A stretch of DNA of 37,413 bases from Deltaproteobacteria bacterium RIFOXYA12_FULL_58_15 (GTDB taxonomy: Bacteria; Myxococcota; XYA12-FULL-58-9). The position numbers were made by a program, and so were the translations under genes. Location: the NCBI GenBank assembly GCA_001798605.1, contig MGST01000218.1:1-37413 (forward strand). Reading direction: 5' to 3'. The notes under the pieces were generated by a model. It did not search any database and was not told where the DNA came from. It saw nothing but the letters and a program-made list of their open reading frames with translations. Positions within the stretch are counted from its first letter, which is position 1; the number at the start of each line of letters is the position of its first letter. Shown in pieces: positions 8,901-15,921 of the stretch.

Positions 8901-10800
8901 GAATCCAGAGCAAGCAAGACAAGCCTATGAGTTGGCGGTTCGGGCCAAGGACGACGAACTCAGGTGGCGGGCTGCGGCGCTTTGGTGCCGCGCTTGCGAC
9001 CGAACGGGCGACGAGTACGGACCTGAATGTCGGGTTCTGGCACAAGGTGCGCTGGACGCTTGGCTTGATCGTCTTCCACCCAATCTGCAGACGAGCTATC
9101 TCGCCTGCGCATCCCGTAAAGAACTTGCCCAGTGGGTGAGGAGTGTTGCCATGCCAGTCAGTCAGGTTGGGCCGGTGGCGTATCGGCGCATCCTCGGAAT
9201 CAATCGTCGTTTGGCCCGTGAGCACGAGGTTGGGCCTCTGTTGGAGCTGATTGTCGACGCCGCCATCGAGTTGCTGGGCGCTGAGCGAGGTTTCGTGGTG
9301 TTGCGTGACGGTGACGGAGTGCGGGTCGCGGTGGCACGCCAATTTGACAAACGCTCCCTTGAGGACGGGCGACAACGAATCAGTCGATCAATCGCGCTCG
9401 AGAGCCTTCGTACCGGCGAGGCCATTCTAACGACCAACGCCCAACAGGATGACCGTTTCGCAAACATAGCCAGCGTGGCCATGCTCAAGGTTCGTTCGGT
9501 GGTCTGTGTTCCTCTCAGAGGCATGGCGCGAGAGGATGATCCGGTTATTGGTGCCCTCTACCTCGATCATCGCTTTCAAGAGAGAGCTTTCACCGATGAT
9601 GATGTCGAGTTTTGCGAGTCGTTTGCCGATCAAGCAGCAATAGCTCTCGAGAACGCGCGGCTGTTGGAGAGGACACGGGAACAAGAACGGCGACTGGCGG
9701 CACAGAACGAGCGTCTCGAACGGCTCAACAAACAATTGCAAAATGAGGCGGCTCAATACGCGGCCGAAGCGGAAGATGCGCTGCGCCGATTACGTGAGGA
9801 GGGACCGACTGTTGGTGTAGGCAAGGGATTCGAACGGATGGTGGGCAGATCAGACAAGCTGCGAGAAGCACTGCGCATGGTCGACCGTTTCGCCGACACC
9901 GATGTGCCCGTGGTCATTTTTGGTGAATCGGGGACTGGCAAAGAACTTATCGCACGCGCAATTCACGAGCGATCGAGTCGTGCCAACAAACCCTTTGTCA
10001 GTATCAACTGCGGTGCCATTCCGGAAAACCTCATTGAGAGTGAGCTCTTCGGTTACAAGCGGGGAGCTTTCACCGGTGCTGTTCGTGACAAAGCAGGACT
10101 GCTCGCGGCGGCGAATCACGGAACTCTGCTGTTGGACGAAATTGGGGAGATGCCCCTGACGATGCAGGTCAAGATGCTCAGGGTATTGCAGGAACGAGAA
10201 TATCGACCCGTGGGAGCTACCGAGAGTGTTCCAGCCAATGTGCGAGTGGTGAGCGCTTCCCACGAGAACCTGGAAGAGATGGTGGCGAACGGCCGGTTCC
10301 GCGAGGATTTGTTCTACCGATTGCGTGTTGTGGAGATTTGCGTCCCACCTTTGCGGGAGCGGCGGGAAGATATCCCGGCGCTCGTCGACCATTTTTGCCG
10401 ACAGGTCGGTGGCAAAACCGGCGAGGAGTGCTTCTCGAACGCTGCCCTTGCACGGCTGCTTGGTTACGACTGGCCGGGGAACGTTCGCGAGCTCGAAAAC
10501 GAAGTGAGGCGTGCCTTGGCACTCTCCGACGACGTCGTCGATCTCGGCGGGTTGTCGGAACGGTTTCAAACCATCCGTGCCGCGGGGGCCGCGACCTTGG
10601 CGGACACAGCGCGCGGGTCTCTCAAGGACATCGTCGAGGGGTTTGAATGTCAGGTCCTGCTGGCGACTCTTGGAAGAAATGGCTGGAACGTCCGACAAGC
10701 AGCCAAAGACCTCGGACTGTCGCGGGCCGCATTCTACACGCGGCTCAGCAAGTATGGCATCACCCGTGAGGGCCATTCGTTGCCGACTGTGGGGCGATGA
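5998..10800 (+). CDS. Multidomain Ser/Thr kinase - AAA ATPase - TPR - GAF - sigma54 activator fusion
   Basis: A 1600-residue regulator. In order: a Hanks-type kinase (about 4-240) with Gly loop GALGAGGQGEV, Lys40, Glu53, HMD in place of HRD (Asp125, Asn130) and DLG in place of DFG (Asp142); a STAND/AAA_16-like NTPase whose P-loop reads GNSGSGRT (279-286), with Arg where Lys is expected; an alpha-helical region with TPRs (about 600-1000, clearest at 720-900); a GAF domain (about 1075-1230); a coiled coil; a sigma54-interacting AAA+ domain (from about 1281) with GESGTGKE (1309-1316), GAFTGA (1356-1361) and LLLDEIGEM; and a Fis-type helix-turn-helix at the C-terminus. It should activate sigma54 RNA polymerase in response to ligand sensing and/or phosphorylation. 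The ATG at 5998 is preferred because kinase domains usually start close to GGRYRV; an in-frame GTG at 5965 is possible. Kinase output and ligand are unknown. Confidence 0.93.
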   Translation: MTATILGGRYRVTGALGAGGQGEVLSAEDTWCANSQVVLKRVLQTARESLRAEFSALRSLVHPALVEARDFGVFAGECYLVEAFVSGVELAVWAQGRSAREVALALAPVAHALAHLHARGLVHMDPSPANILMADASAVLLDLGLVRPMGVAGAAGTVGFVAPEVLAGESVAAAADVYGLAATMAFVLGGSAPQSHRLFELSKIEDGEVRRILADCLSHSPASRPTALELSRQLTELGGANRAPWARPLMQLPLCGREGEASDFERWLSEGTGAFVIGGNSGSGRTAFADACADRARISGFAVLAVSADDPRALERLVGQAMAVAAASSIGFGDLNAALGDFVRHTLLSADAQRVRTATENAELAVLALDTLGRATPTLVVVDETAAADEALTRAIAIWRARRVDVGSRFLLVVDSLADVNVEMTPLSESAVRQLLHLSFAEERPTAEAEHLLNVFGGTPRLLLGALQRLGRDGGRLLDLDAGTSEVVIELPPGLAPLALTREAVPEAVVRELIGDDIYATLQLALHSGALRLQRTGDGASYLVPESVRLPLLRLAKASDHAMLATAFESANLHLNAASSWAQAGDLSRAIRLLQSTVGARADERLRAISGVAAHSEDLPQKLVEEWARLASAAANVEAMGAAAAMLKRLGQAKQGRRLMAACQVKLGRYREALATLDGCELDDEGRAVKARALLFCGKAKEAMQIASTWREANVEARADMLDVLGHSAFATGDVEAAKAALGEALAQAEAVGDPIARARAQNGLGIVMQRTGEYEQALELYRAALRNAGTLGRVTRTANLATLFQDMGMMVDAREQYTQALSEAVALANVREQVRVGVNLANLMVLLGELGSAIQLAQQTLQLSVADGSDHAAVMACLVLCEARLERQDHQAAGESLEKAVELIGGVEDRVARAELDLLRVRWHVARGELELAAAHLGQVDVAAGAAHLARQIAFWRSYICLASGQPNPEQARQAYELAVRAKDDELRWRAAALWCRACDRTGDEYGPECRVLAQGALDAWLDRLPPNLQTSYLACASRKELAQWVRSVAMPVSQVGPVAYRRILGINRRLAREHEVGPLLELIVDAAIELLGAERGFVVLRDGDGVRVAVARQFDKRSLEDGRQRISRSIALESLRTGEAILTTNAQQDDRFANIASVAMLKVRSVVCVPLRGMAREDDPVIGALYLDHRFQERAFTDDDVEFCESFADQAAIALENARLLERTREQERRLAAQNERLERLNKQLQNEAAQYAAEAEDALRRLREEGPTVGVGKGFERMVGRSDKLREALRMVDRFADTDVPVVIFGESGTGKELIARAIHERSSRANKPFVSINCGAIPENLIESELFGYKRGAFTGAVRDKAGLLAAANHGTLLLDEIGEMPLTMQVKMLRVLQEREYRPVGATESVPANVRVVSASHENLEEMVANGRFREDLFYRLRVVEICVPPLRERREDIPALVDHFCRQVGGKTGEECFSNAALARLLGYDWPGNVRELENEVRRALALSDDVVDLGGLSERFQTIRAAGAATLADTARGSLKDIVEGFECQVLLATLGRNGWNVRQAAKDLGLSRAAFYTRLSKYGITREGHSLPTVGR

Positions 10801-10824
10801 CTCGATTCGAATGCCTCACGCCAA

Positions 10825-11628
10825 TCAGGAGGGGTGCGGCACACCGTTGTGGTGGTGCTGTTGTCGTGGTGCGACCGCCCGCTCGGGATCGCCGCCTGCG
10901 CCGCCGATGTCTCGGTGCAGGGCGATGAGGTTGGATCGGACATCCCGTACGAGCACCTCGAGATCGGCCTTGGTGTAACCTGCTGTGGGAATGGGCCTGC
11001 CAATACGGGCACGAACGAGGCCTGGTCTGAGGTGGAGGCCGCCTGGCGGCAACACGCGATGGGCCCCTTCGATCGCGACGGGGACGATCGGTACGCCAGA
11101 GTTTAGCGCCACCACGAAGATACCCTTCTTGAAAGGTTTGATGACGCCGTCAGTACTGCGCGTGCCCTCGGGGAAGGCGATGATGTTGGCTCCCGCGCGT
11201 ATCTGTTCCCCGGCCTTGTTGAGGCTGCGGATTGCCTGTCGGCTATTGCCTCGATCGACAAACACCATGCCGGTGGCCCACATGTACCAACCCAGAAAGG
11301 GCACGAAGGCAAGGGCCTTCTTGGCGACAAACCTTAACCCCACCGGAATCGCCACGAAGCCGACGCAGATGTCGGCCATGGATTGGTGGTTGAGCACGAA
11401 AATGTGCGGCTGTGTGAAGTCGACTTGCTCTCGGCCCTCGACTTCAAGATGCAAGCCTGAAATCCAAAACAGACCTGGCGACCAGATTACGCGGGGTACA
11501 GCGAGGGCGAGCTTCTGGCTGAATGTGAGCAGCAGGAGCACCAACGACAACACCGCACACAAAACGGTCCAGACGCACAAGAACACTCCCTGCAGGGAGT
11601 TGAGCAAAAGCCAGCCTAGATTGCCCAT
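10825..11628 (-). CDS. plsC: 1-acyl-sn-glycerol-3-phosphate acyltransferase family protein
   Basis: A 267-residue membrane acyltransferase of the PlsC/LPLAT family, which adds the second acyl chain to lysophosphatidic acid during phospholipid synthesis. The N-terminal 40 residues are one or two hydrophobic helices. The catalytic motif is NHQSMAD (His81, Asp86), followed by the GMVFVDRG block (about 120-127), the FPEGTRS motif (152-158) and VPIVPVAIEGA (the fourth conserved block). After the catalytic domain there is a short tail rich in His (QQHHHN). The ATG at 11628 is chosen because it opens the hydrophobic helix; the reading frame is open a further 163 codons upstream, but that part overlaps the helicase gene on the other strand and has no family similarity. 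It converges on the giant regulator (24 bases apart) and is divergent from the helicase. Confidence 0.9.
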   Translation of the reverse strand: MGNLGWLLLNSLQGVFLCVWTVLCAVLSLVLLLLTFSQKLALAVPRVIWSPGLFWISGLHLEVEGREQVDFTQPHIFVLNHQSMADICVGFVAIPVGLRFVAKKALAFVPFLGWYMWATGMVFVDRGNSRQAIRSLNKAGEQIRAGANIIAFPEGTRSTDGVIKPFKKGIFVVALNSGVPIVPVAIEGAHRVLPPGGLHLRPGLVRARIGRPIPTAGYTKADLEVLVRDVRSNLIALHRDIGGAGGDPERAVAPRQQHHHNGVPHPS

Positions 11629-11714
11629 GGCCCTGAGGATATACGAAATCTTCAAGTTTGCATCAATATTCGAATCAGTCGTTGGACAAAGACTGAGACT
11701 GGGTAACAGCGGCG

Positions 11715-13370
11715 ATGACGACGACGTTCGAGCTGCGCGACTACCAACGACAGTGCCTCGAGGCGATTTGGGCGCACTATCAAGCTGGCGTGCGTCGGCA
11801 ATTGGTGTGCTTGCCAACAGGGACTGGCAAAACAATCGTCTTCGCCAATTTCCCCTCATTTTTTCGCATGCGCAAAAGGATGCTCGTGTTGGCCCATCGA
11901 GAGGAGCTTCTTTGCCAAGCCCGCGAAAAGGTGATGCGTGCGAATCCGCATCTAAGGGTAGAGATCGAGCAGGGCACACAACGAGCGAGCGACGACTGTG
12001 ACGTAGTGGTCGCCAGTGTGCCCACACTGGGGCGGCATGACCCCAAGCGCCTGGAGCGTCTCGGGCCCGACAACTTCTACCTCGTGGTGGTCGATGAGGC
12101 ACACCATGCGGTGGCACAAACCTATCACCGTGTTCTCGATCGTCTCGGGGTGTTCGAAAAAGATACCCCTAAGCTCCTGGTCGGCTTCACCGCTACTCCC
12201 AAGCGTGGGGACAAGGCCGGTCTCGATACAATCTTCGAGTCGATAGTGTTCTCTCGGAATTTGCCAGACATGGTGGACGCTGGCTACCTGGCGCCGGTTG
12301 CGGGTTTTCGCGTCGAGACAGAGGTCGACCTCTCCCGCGTTGGGAAACGCATGGGGGACTATGTCGCCTCGCAACTCTCCAAGGCAGTGAATGTCGCTGC
12401 CCGCAACGAGCTGGTTGTGCAAGTCTGCCGTGAGCGATTGGCCGACAGGCAGACCCTGGTATTCTGCGTCGACGTAGCTCACGCCAAGAGCCTCGCGGCA
12501 ACCTTTGAGAGGACAGGGGTCCCCACCGCCTGCGTGACAGGTGAGATGCCGGGTGAAGCCCGGCGCGAGGCATTGGCGAAGTTTTCCAGGGGTGAGGTGC
12601 AGGTCCTCACCAATTGCATGGTCTTGACCGAGGGGTACGACGAGTCGTCGGTGTCTGGGATTGTCCTGGCCCGGCCGACGCGCTCGGCGTTGCTGTACAC
12701 ACAGATGATTGGGCGCGGCACGCGTTTGCATCCTGGCAAGGAGGATGTGAAGGTCATTGATGTGGTCGATGTGACCCGTGACAACGCATTGGCAACATTG
12801 CCGAGCCTGTTCGGACTTTCACCCAACTTTGACTTGGAAGGCAACACGACCCAAAGGGTGCAGGATGCATTGCATTGGACTCAGCACAACCGGCCGTGGG
12901 TGCGAGCGGACTTGGCTACGTCCATGAGTGACTTGCGCTATCGTTGTCAACGAATCAACCTGCTCGACCTCGAACTTCCCCAGGAGCTCGGCGGCCACGT
13001 TGACTTTGCCTGGACCGCAGTGGCCAAGGACACCTATCGTTTGGGATTAGGAAAAGCGGAGTCGCTCGTGGTCGCGTCGACAATCCTTGATCGCTGGGAG
13101 GTGGCGTTGCACTCCTCCTCGAGCCCCAAAATTTTGTCATTGGGCAAGGATGCCCGCGATGCAATTCGGCGAGCCGAACAATGGGTGAGTGAGCAACGTC
13201 CAACGGCCGTCGGTCTGGTTCGACGGGATATGCGTTGGAGACGAGCGCCGGCATCACCGAAACAACTGGAGCTCTTGGGGAAAAAAGGAATTGACGTGCC
13301 AAAGGGGCTCACCAAGGGGCAGGCGAGCCACTTGATTGCGATGATTGGCCGTACCAACCGCACCAGTTAG
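11715..13370 (+). CDS. SF2 DEAD/DEAH-box helicase, RadD/SSL2-like
   Basis: A 551-residue superfamily 2 helicase. Visible motifs: LRDYQRQCLEAI (Q-like motif, residues 7-18), LPTGTGKT (motif I, 33-40), VVVDEAHH (motif II), VGFTATPKR (motif III), TLVFCVDVAHAKSL (motif IV), LTNCMVLTEGYDESSVSGI (motif V) and YTQMIGRGTRLHPGK (motif VI). The N-terminal two-thirds resemble E. coli RadD (YejH) and other SSL2-type ATPases that act in DNA repair. The C-terminus lacks an obvious Cys zinc finger; instead it ends with PASPKQLELLGKKGIDVP and LTKGQASHLI, a small helical motif that I recall from the ends of several helicases and nucleases. The last 62 bases overlap the convergent PilZ gene. Whether it is RadD by function cannot be decided from sequence alone, so no symbol is given. 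Confidence 0.92.
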   Translation: MTTTFELRDYQRQCLEAIWAHYQAGVRRQLVCLPTGTGKTIVFANFPSFFRMRKRMLVLAHREELLCQAREKVMRANPHLRVEIEQGTQRASDDCDVVVASVPTLGRHDPKRLERLGPDNFYLVVVDEAHHAVAQTYHRVLDRLGVFEKDTPKLLVGFTATPKRGDKAGLDTIFESIVFSRNLPDMVDAGYLAPVAGFRVETEVDLSRVGKRMGDYVASQLSKAVNVAARNELVVQVCRERLADRQTLVFCVDVAHAKSLAATFERTGVPTACVTGEMPGEARREALAKFSRGEVQVLTNCMVLTEGYDESSVSGIVLARPTRSALLYTQMIGRGTRLHPGKEDVKVIDVVDVTRDNALATLPSLFGLSPNFDLEGNTTQRVQDALHWTQHNRPWVRADLATSMSDLRYRCQRINLLDLELPQELGGHVDFAWTAVAKDTYRLGLGKAESLVVASTILDRWEVALHSSSSPKILSLGKDARDAIRRAEQWVSEQRPTAVGLVRRDMRWRRAPASPKQLELLGKKGIDVPKGLTKGQASHLIAMIGRTNRTS

Positions 13371-15141
13371 GAAAGGCTGTGCCTTGCAGCCGGTTGGAAT
13401 ATCCAGTTTCCACTACGACAGGTTGTACGCCGACAAGGGTGGTGATGGCTGTGTCGAGTCCGGGCCAGAGAGGCTCTTCGCTGGTTAGCACCACGGAAGC
13501 GAGATCCCGGTGCCCCAGCCCGTTTGCGGTGAGGATGCGTTCACACATGAGAGCGATGCGCTCATTGGCGACAGTGAGCCAATCACCGAGGACGTCAGAC
13601 CCAACTTCGATGGGGGCACCCGCAACCGTCAACTGCCATGGTGCACCGGATTGGCCATTCCGTCGCAATGCGCCGATCTGTTGAATGAGATGGCTTTTGA
13701 GAGTGGGGTCGTCGTCGACATCGAGCGTGTGCAGTCGTAGAAAGGCCGTCGCGGCGACATCTGCAACGAGCATGTCGATATCGTTGAAACCGAGGTCTGG
13801 GGCGCTGTGGACGGTTACGACCTCGGCTGGGCCCCGGATCAGAGAGGCTCGAGTCTCCGAAAAGGATGCGTCGACCACCAGTCCGAATGCCCCTGCGCTC
13901 AATCCTGTTGCCAAAGTCGCAAGGGTTGCAATTGGATCTGGGATGAGCTCCACCGCTCGAACTCCGGCTGCCAACAAATGCTTGCGCAGGGATTCGCCGG
14001 TGGCCGCGGGAGTCGTTGCTGGGAGAATGACTCTGACACGCGTCACTGGCGTCTGAGGCAACTGCATGGTCATTTGCTCGAAGAGGATATTGACAACCTG
14101 ACTGAGCGCGACGGTGGTTTCGCCGACCGTTATTGCCAAGTGGTTATCGCAAGGCGACAGGGAGATGCCGAGGCGGCGAGTCGCTGCTATTGAGTGTGCG
14201 GAGGGCCATGGTCGTCCTGCCCAGGTCAGCAGAGCGGGAATGAGCATACCTTCTGCACTTGGAATGACTCGGTCATTGTCTACGCCGATGCGCAACTCTG
14301 ATGCAAAAATCTCAAGGGAACCATCGCCGACCGCTCGACCGCTGAGAAGAGCGGCACCACATGCGTCGAAGATCCAATCGCCAGCAGACAGAGCCGCCGC
14401 CAACATGGGCGCAGGAGCAATTTGAGGCTCCTCTTCTTCGAATGCGCCAAGTGCTTCTGTGACTTCATTATCTGAGCGCTCGGCAGTTTTCTCCCTTGTC
14501 GTTTCGTCGAGTGGGTCGAACGCAACATCGACAGCAACTTCCGCATCGACTGCCAAATCGAAGTGCTCATTGGATGCTTCCGTGCTCAATTCATCCGGCG
14601 CACCCATATCGGCGAAGGAATCTTCCAGAATTGAGTCGAGGGCACTTTGCTCCTCCGCATCCAAATTCGCCTCTTCGACCGATGCGAGAGGCGTCTCTGT
14701 TGTTCTTGTTTCGGCTGGGTGCCCGTCGGTTGGAGGGACAGATTTCTGCCGCTGCGGTGCCCGCTCGCCATCGCCCCGCTCGGCCACGATCTGATGGATG
14801 AGCTCATCGGTCTGTGGATCGAGGTCGATGAACTCCAGTCCCATTCCAGGGGGGGTGTCCGGGGTTGCGGTGTCGGCACGGCGGGCCCAGCGAACGATGC
14901 CGAGGCCACGGAGGATGCGGGAGTTGTCTGCCAGACGGTATTCGAAACTGATTCTGCTTCCCACAGGCGCAGGATCCGCGGTCCGCACGAAGATGCCCGT
15001 TCGAGAAAGATTTTGGGCAAACCTCTCAACGAAAGTTTCTCGGTCCGGGTACTTGAGGTTGACCTTGATCTTCACGTCAACCCGCTTGTTACGGCCCGGG
15101 CTGGGGGCGTTTCCTGGCACGGGCGAATTAACTCCTGGCAC
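13309..15141 (-). CDS. PilZ domain fused to a degenerate Hsp70/actin-like domain
   Basis: A 610-residue protein in three parts. Residues about 17-122 are a PilZ domain of the type common in Myxococcota: ETFVERFAQNLSRTGIFVRT contains the N-x-S-x-x-G motif (Asn44, Ser46, Gly49), and it closes with GMGLEFIDLDPQTDELI; the first Arg motif of c-di-GMP binders is only partly present (Arg17, Arg20). Residues about 125-245 are an acidic, disordered linker. Residues about 255-590 follow the order of an Hsp70 nucleotide-binding domain: IPSAEGMLIPALLTWAGRP, VRVILPATTPAATGESLRKH, AVELIPDPIATLATLA, FGLVVDASFSETRASLI, DLGFNDIDMLVA and DLASVVLTSEEPLWPGL. The phosphate loops are altered: no DLGTTNS, DASFSET for DLGGGT, TSEEP for GGSTR. 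It is probably a non-hydrolysing scaffold. The GTG start overlaps the stop of the upstream PDZ gene by one base. Confidence 0.85.
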   Translation of the reverse strand: MPGVNSPVPGNAPSPGRNKRVDVKIKVNLKYPDRETFVERFAQNLSRTGIFVRTADPAPVGSRISFEYRLADNSRILRGLGIVRWARRADTATPDTPPGMGLEFIDLDPQTDELIHQIVAERGDGERAPQRQKSVPPTDGHPAETRTTETPLASVEEANLDAEEQSALDSILEDSFADMGAPDELSTEASNEHFDLAVDAEVAVDVAFDPLDETTREKTAERSDNEVTEALGAFEEEEPQIAPAPMLAAALSAGDWIFDACGAALLSGRAVGDGSLEIFASELRIGVDNDRVIPSAEGMLIPALLTWAGRPWPSAHSIAATRRLGISLSPCDNHLAITVGETTVALSQVVNILFEQMTMQLPQTPVTRVRVILPATTPAATGESLRKHLLAAGVRAVELIPDPIATLATLATGLSAGAFGLVVDASFSETRASLIRGPAEVVTVHSAPDLGFNDIDMLVADVAATAFLRLHTLDVDDDPTLKSHLIQQIGALRRNGQSGAPWQLTVAGAPIEVGSDVLGDWLTVANERIALMCERILTANGLGHRDLASVVLTSEEPLWPGLDTAITTLVGVQPVVVETGYSNRLQGTAFPNWCGWYGQSSQSSGSPAPW

Positions 15142-15809
15142 TAATCGGTGATCGTGTAGGTGAGCACCAGCTCTTTCTTTTTGCGCATCACCTTCAGTGT
15201 GGTGGGGTTCTTCCCCTGTCGCAGAGCAGCCATGAGCTCCTCCACAGAGGCGATGGCAGTCCCATTGGCTTCCATGACCACATCATTGTTCTTGAGGCCC
15301 AGTTGGTCAAACAAGGAAGCGGGTTTGAGGCCACGAACCATGACGCCACCATTCTTGGCCGGGGCGAATTTTGGCCCCTTGCCACCGACTGCTGCTGCCG
15401 CGTGCAGTTGACGCAGCAGCCACTTGGAGCTCACCTTGAGGTTGTCGCCATCGGCTTTGACTCCCGATTCATTGATGCCAAGGACAACGGCCGCGTCTGC
15501 CCATGGGTCGAACGTGGGGGACGTACCTTTGGCGGGTGCAGCGGCAGCGCCTTTGGAGACCTCACGTTGGAAGAACTCCATCATTTCTTCCATCTTCTTG
15601 AGCGACTCGGTGGTAGACACTTCGAAGCCAGAGAGTCTTTGGTCCAGTGCTGCAACATTCGTGTTGATATCACCAGCGGCGTCGGCGGCACCCTGCATCT
15701 TTTTGACCTGAGCATCGAGGGCGTTGAATCGCTCCTCAGAGATCCCGCCGCAGCCGATCAACATGGTCACTGTAGCCACGCCGAACAATCTCGCCGTCCA
15801 CCGGTCCAT
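15141..15809 (-). CDS. PDZ-domain lipoprotein, GspC-like C-terminus
   Basis: A 222-residue exported protein. The N-terminus (MDRWTARLFGVATVTMLIGCGG) is a lipoprotein signal with Cys in an LIGC lipobox, so it should be lipid-anchored. A coiled coil follows (about residues 25-85), then a linker rich in Ala and Lys, then a C-terminal region (about 105-222) like the PDZ half of GspC of type II secretion: SSKWLLRQLHAAAAVG, GGVMVRGLKPASLFDQLGL, NDVVMEANGTAIASVEELM and TTLKVMRKKKELVLTY. No other type II secretion gene is in the window. The ATG at 15809 is preceded by AGGAGG at good spacing, which decides against the ATG at 15836. Just upstream of that site the minus strand can form a hairpin (15822-15853). 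Its stop codon overlaps the GTG of the PilZ gene (TAGTG), so the two proteins are likely translationally coupled. Confidence 0.88.
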   Translation of the reverse strand: MDRWTARLFGVATVTMLIGCGGISEERFNALDAQVKKMQGAADAAGDINTNVAALDQRLSGFEVSTTESLKKMEEMMEFFQREVSKGAAAAPAKGTSPTFDPWADAAVVLGINESGVKADGDNLKVSSKWLLRQLHAAAAVGGKGPKFAPAKNGGVMVRGLKPASLFDQLGLKNNDVVMEANGTAIASVEELMAALRQGKNPTTLKVMRKKKELVLTYTITD

Positions 15810-15821
15810 CTGTGCCTCCTT

Positions 15822-15853
15822 GCACAATGAATGCATAGCAAAATGCTTTGTGC
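15822..15853 (-). repeat. Inverted repeat next to the ribosome binding site of the PDZ gene
   Basis: On the minus strand, GCACAA (15853-15848) pairs with TTGTGC (15827-15822), and inside it AGCA (15847-15844) pairs with TGCT (15840-15837) around an AAA-type loop, leaving a 9-base bulge on one side. The 3' arm ends directly before the AGGAGG of the PDZ lipoprotein gene. It may influence translation of that gene or simply be chance; the stem is AT-rich and short. Confidence 0.3.
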
Positions 15854-15921
15854 CCCCTCATGTTAGAGCGCTTGACAGCGGGAAGCAAAATTTCTCCAGG
15901 GCCAGGTTTGCCATTCTGGCG

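Noticed and set aside
11631-12117. 163-codon N-terminal extension of the PlsC frame
   Set aside because: It lies opposite the helicase start, lacks similarity, and the hydrophobic start helix at 11628 is the normal family beginning.
15870-15885. TTGACA on the plus strand between the PDZ gene and alaS
   Set aside because: Both neighbouring genes run on the minus strand and no gene follows on the plus strand, so it has no target.
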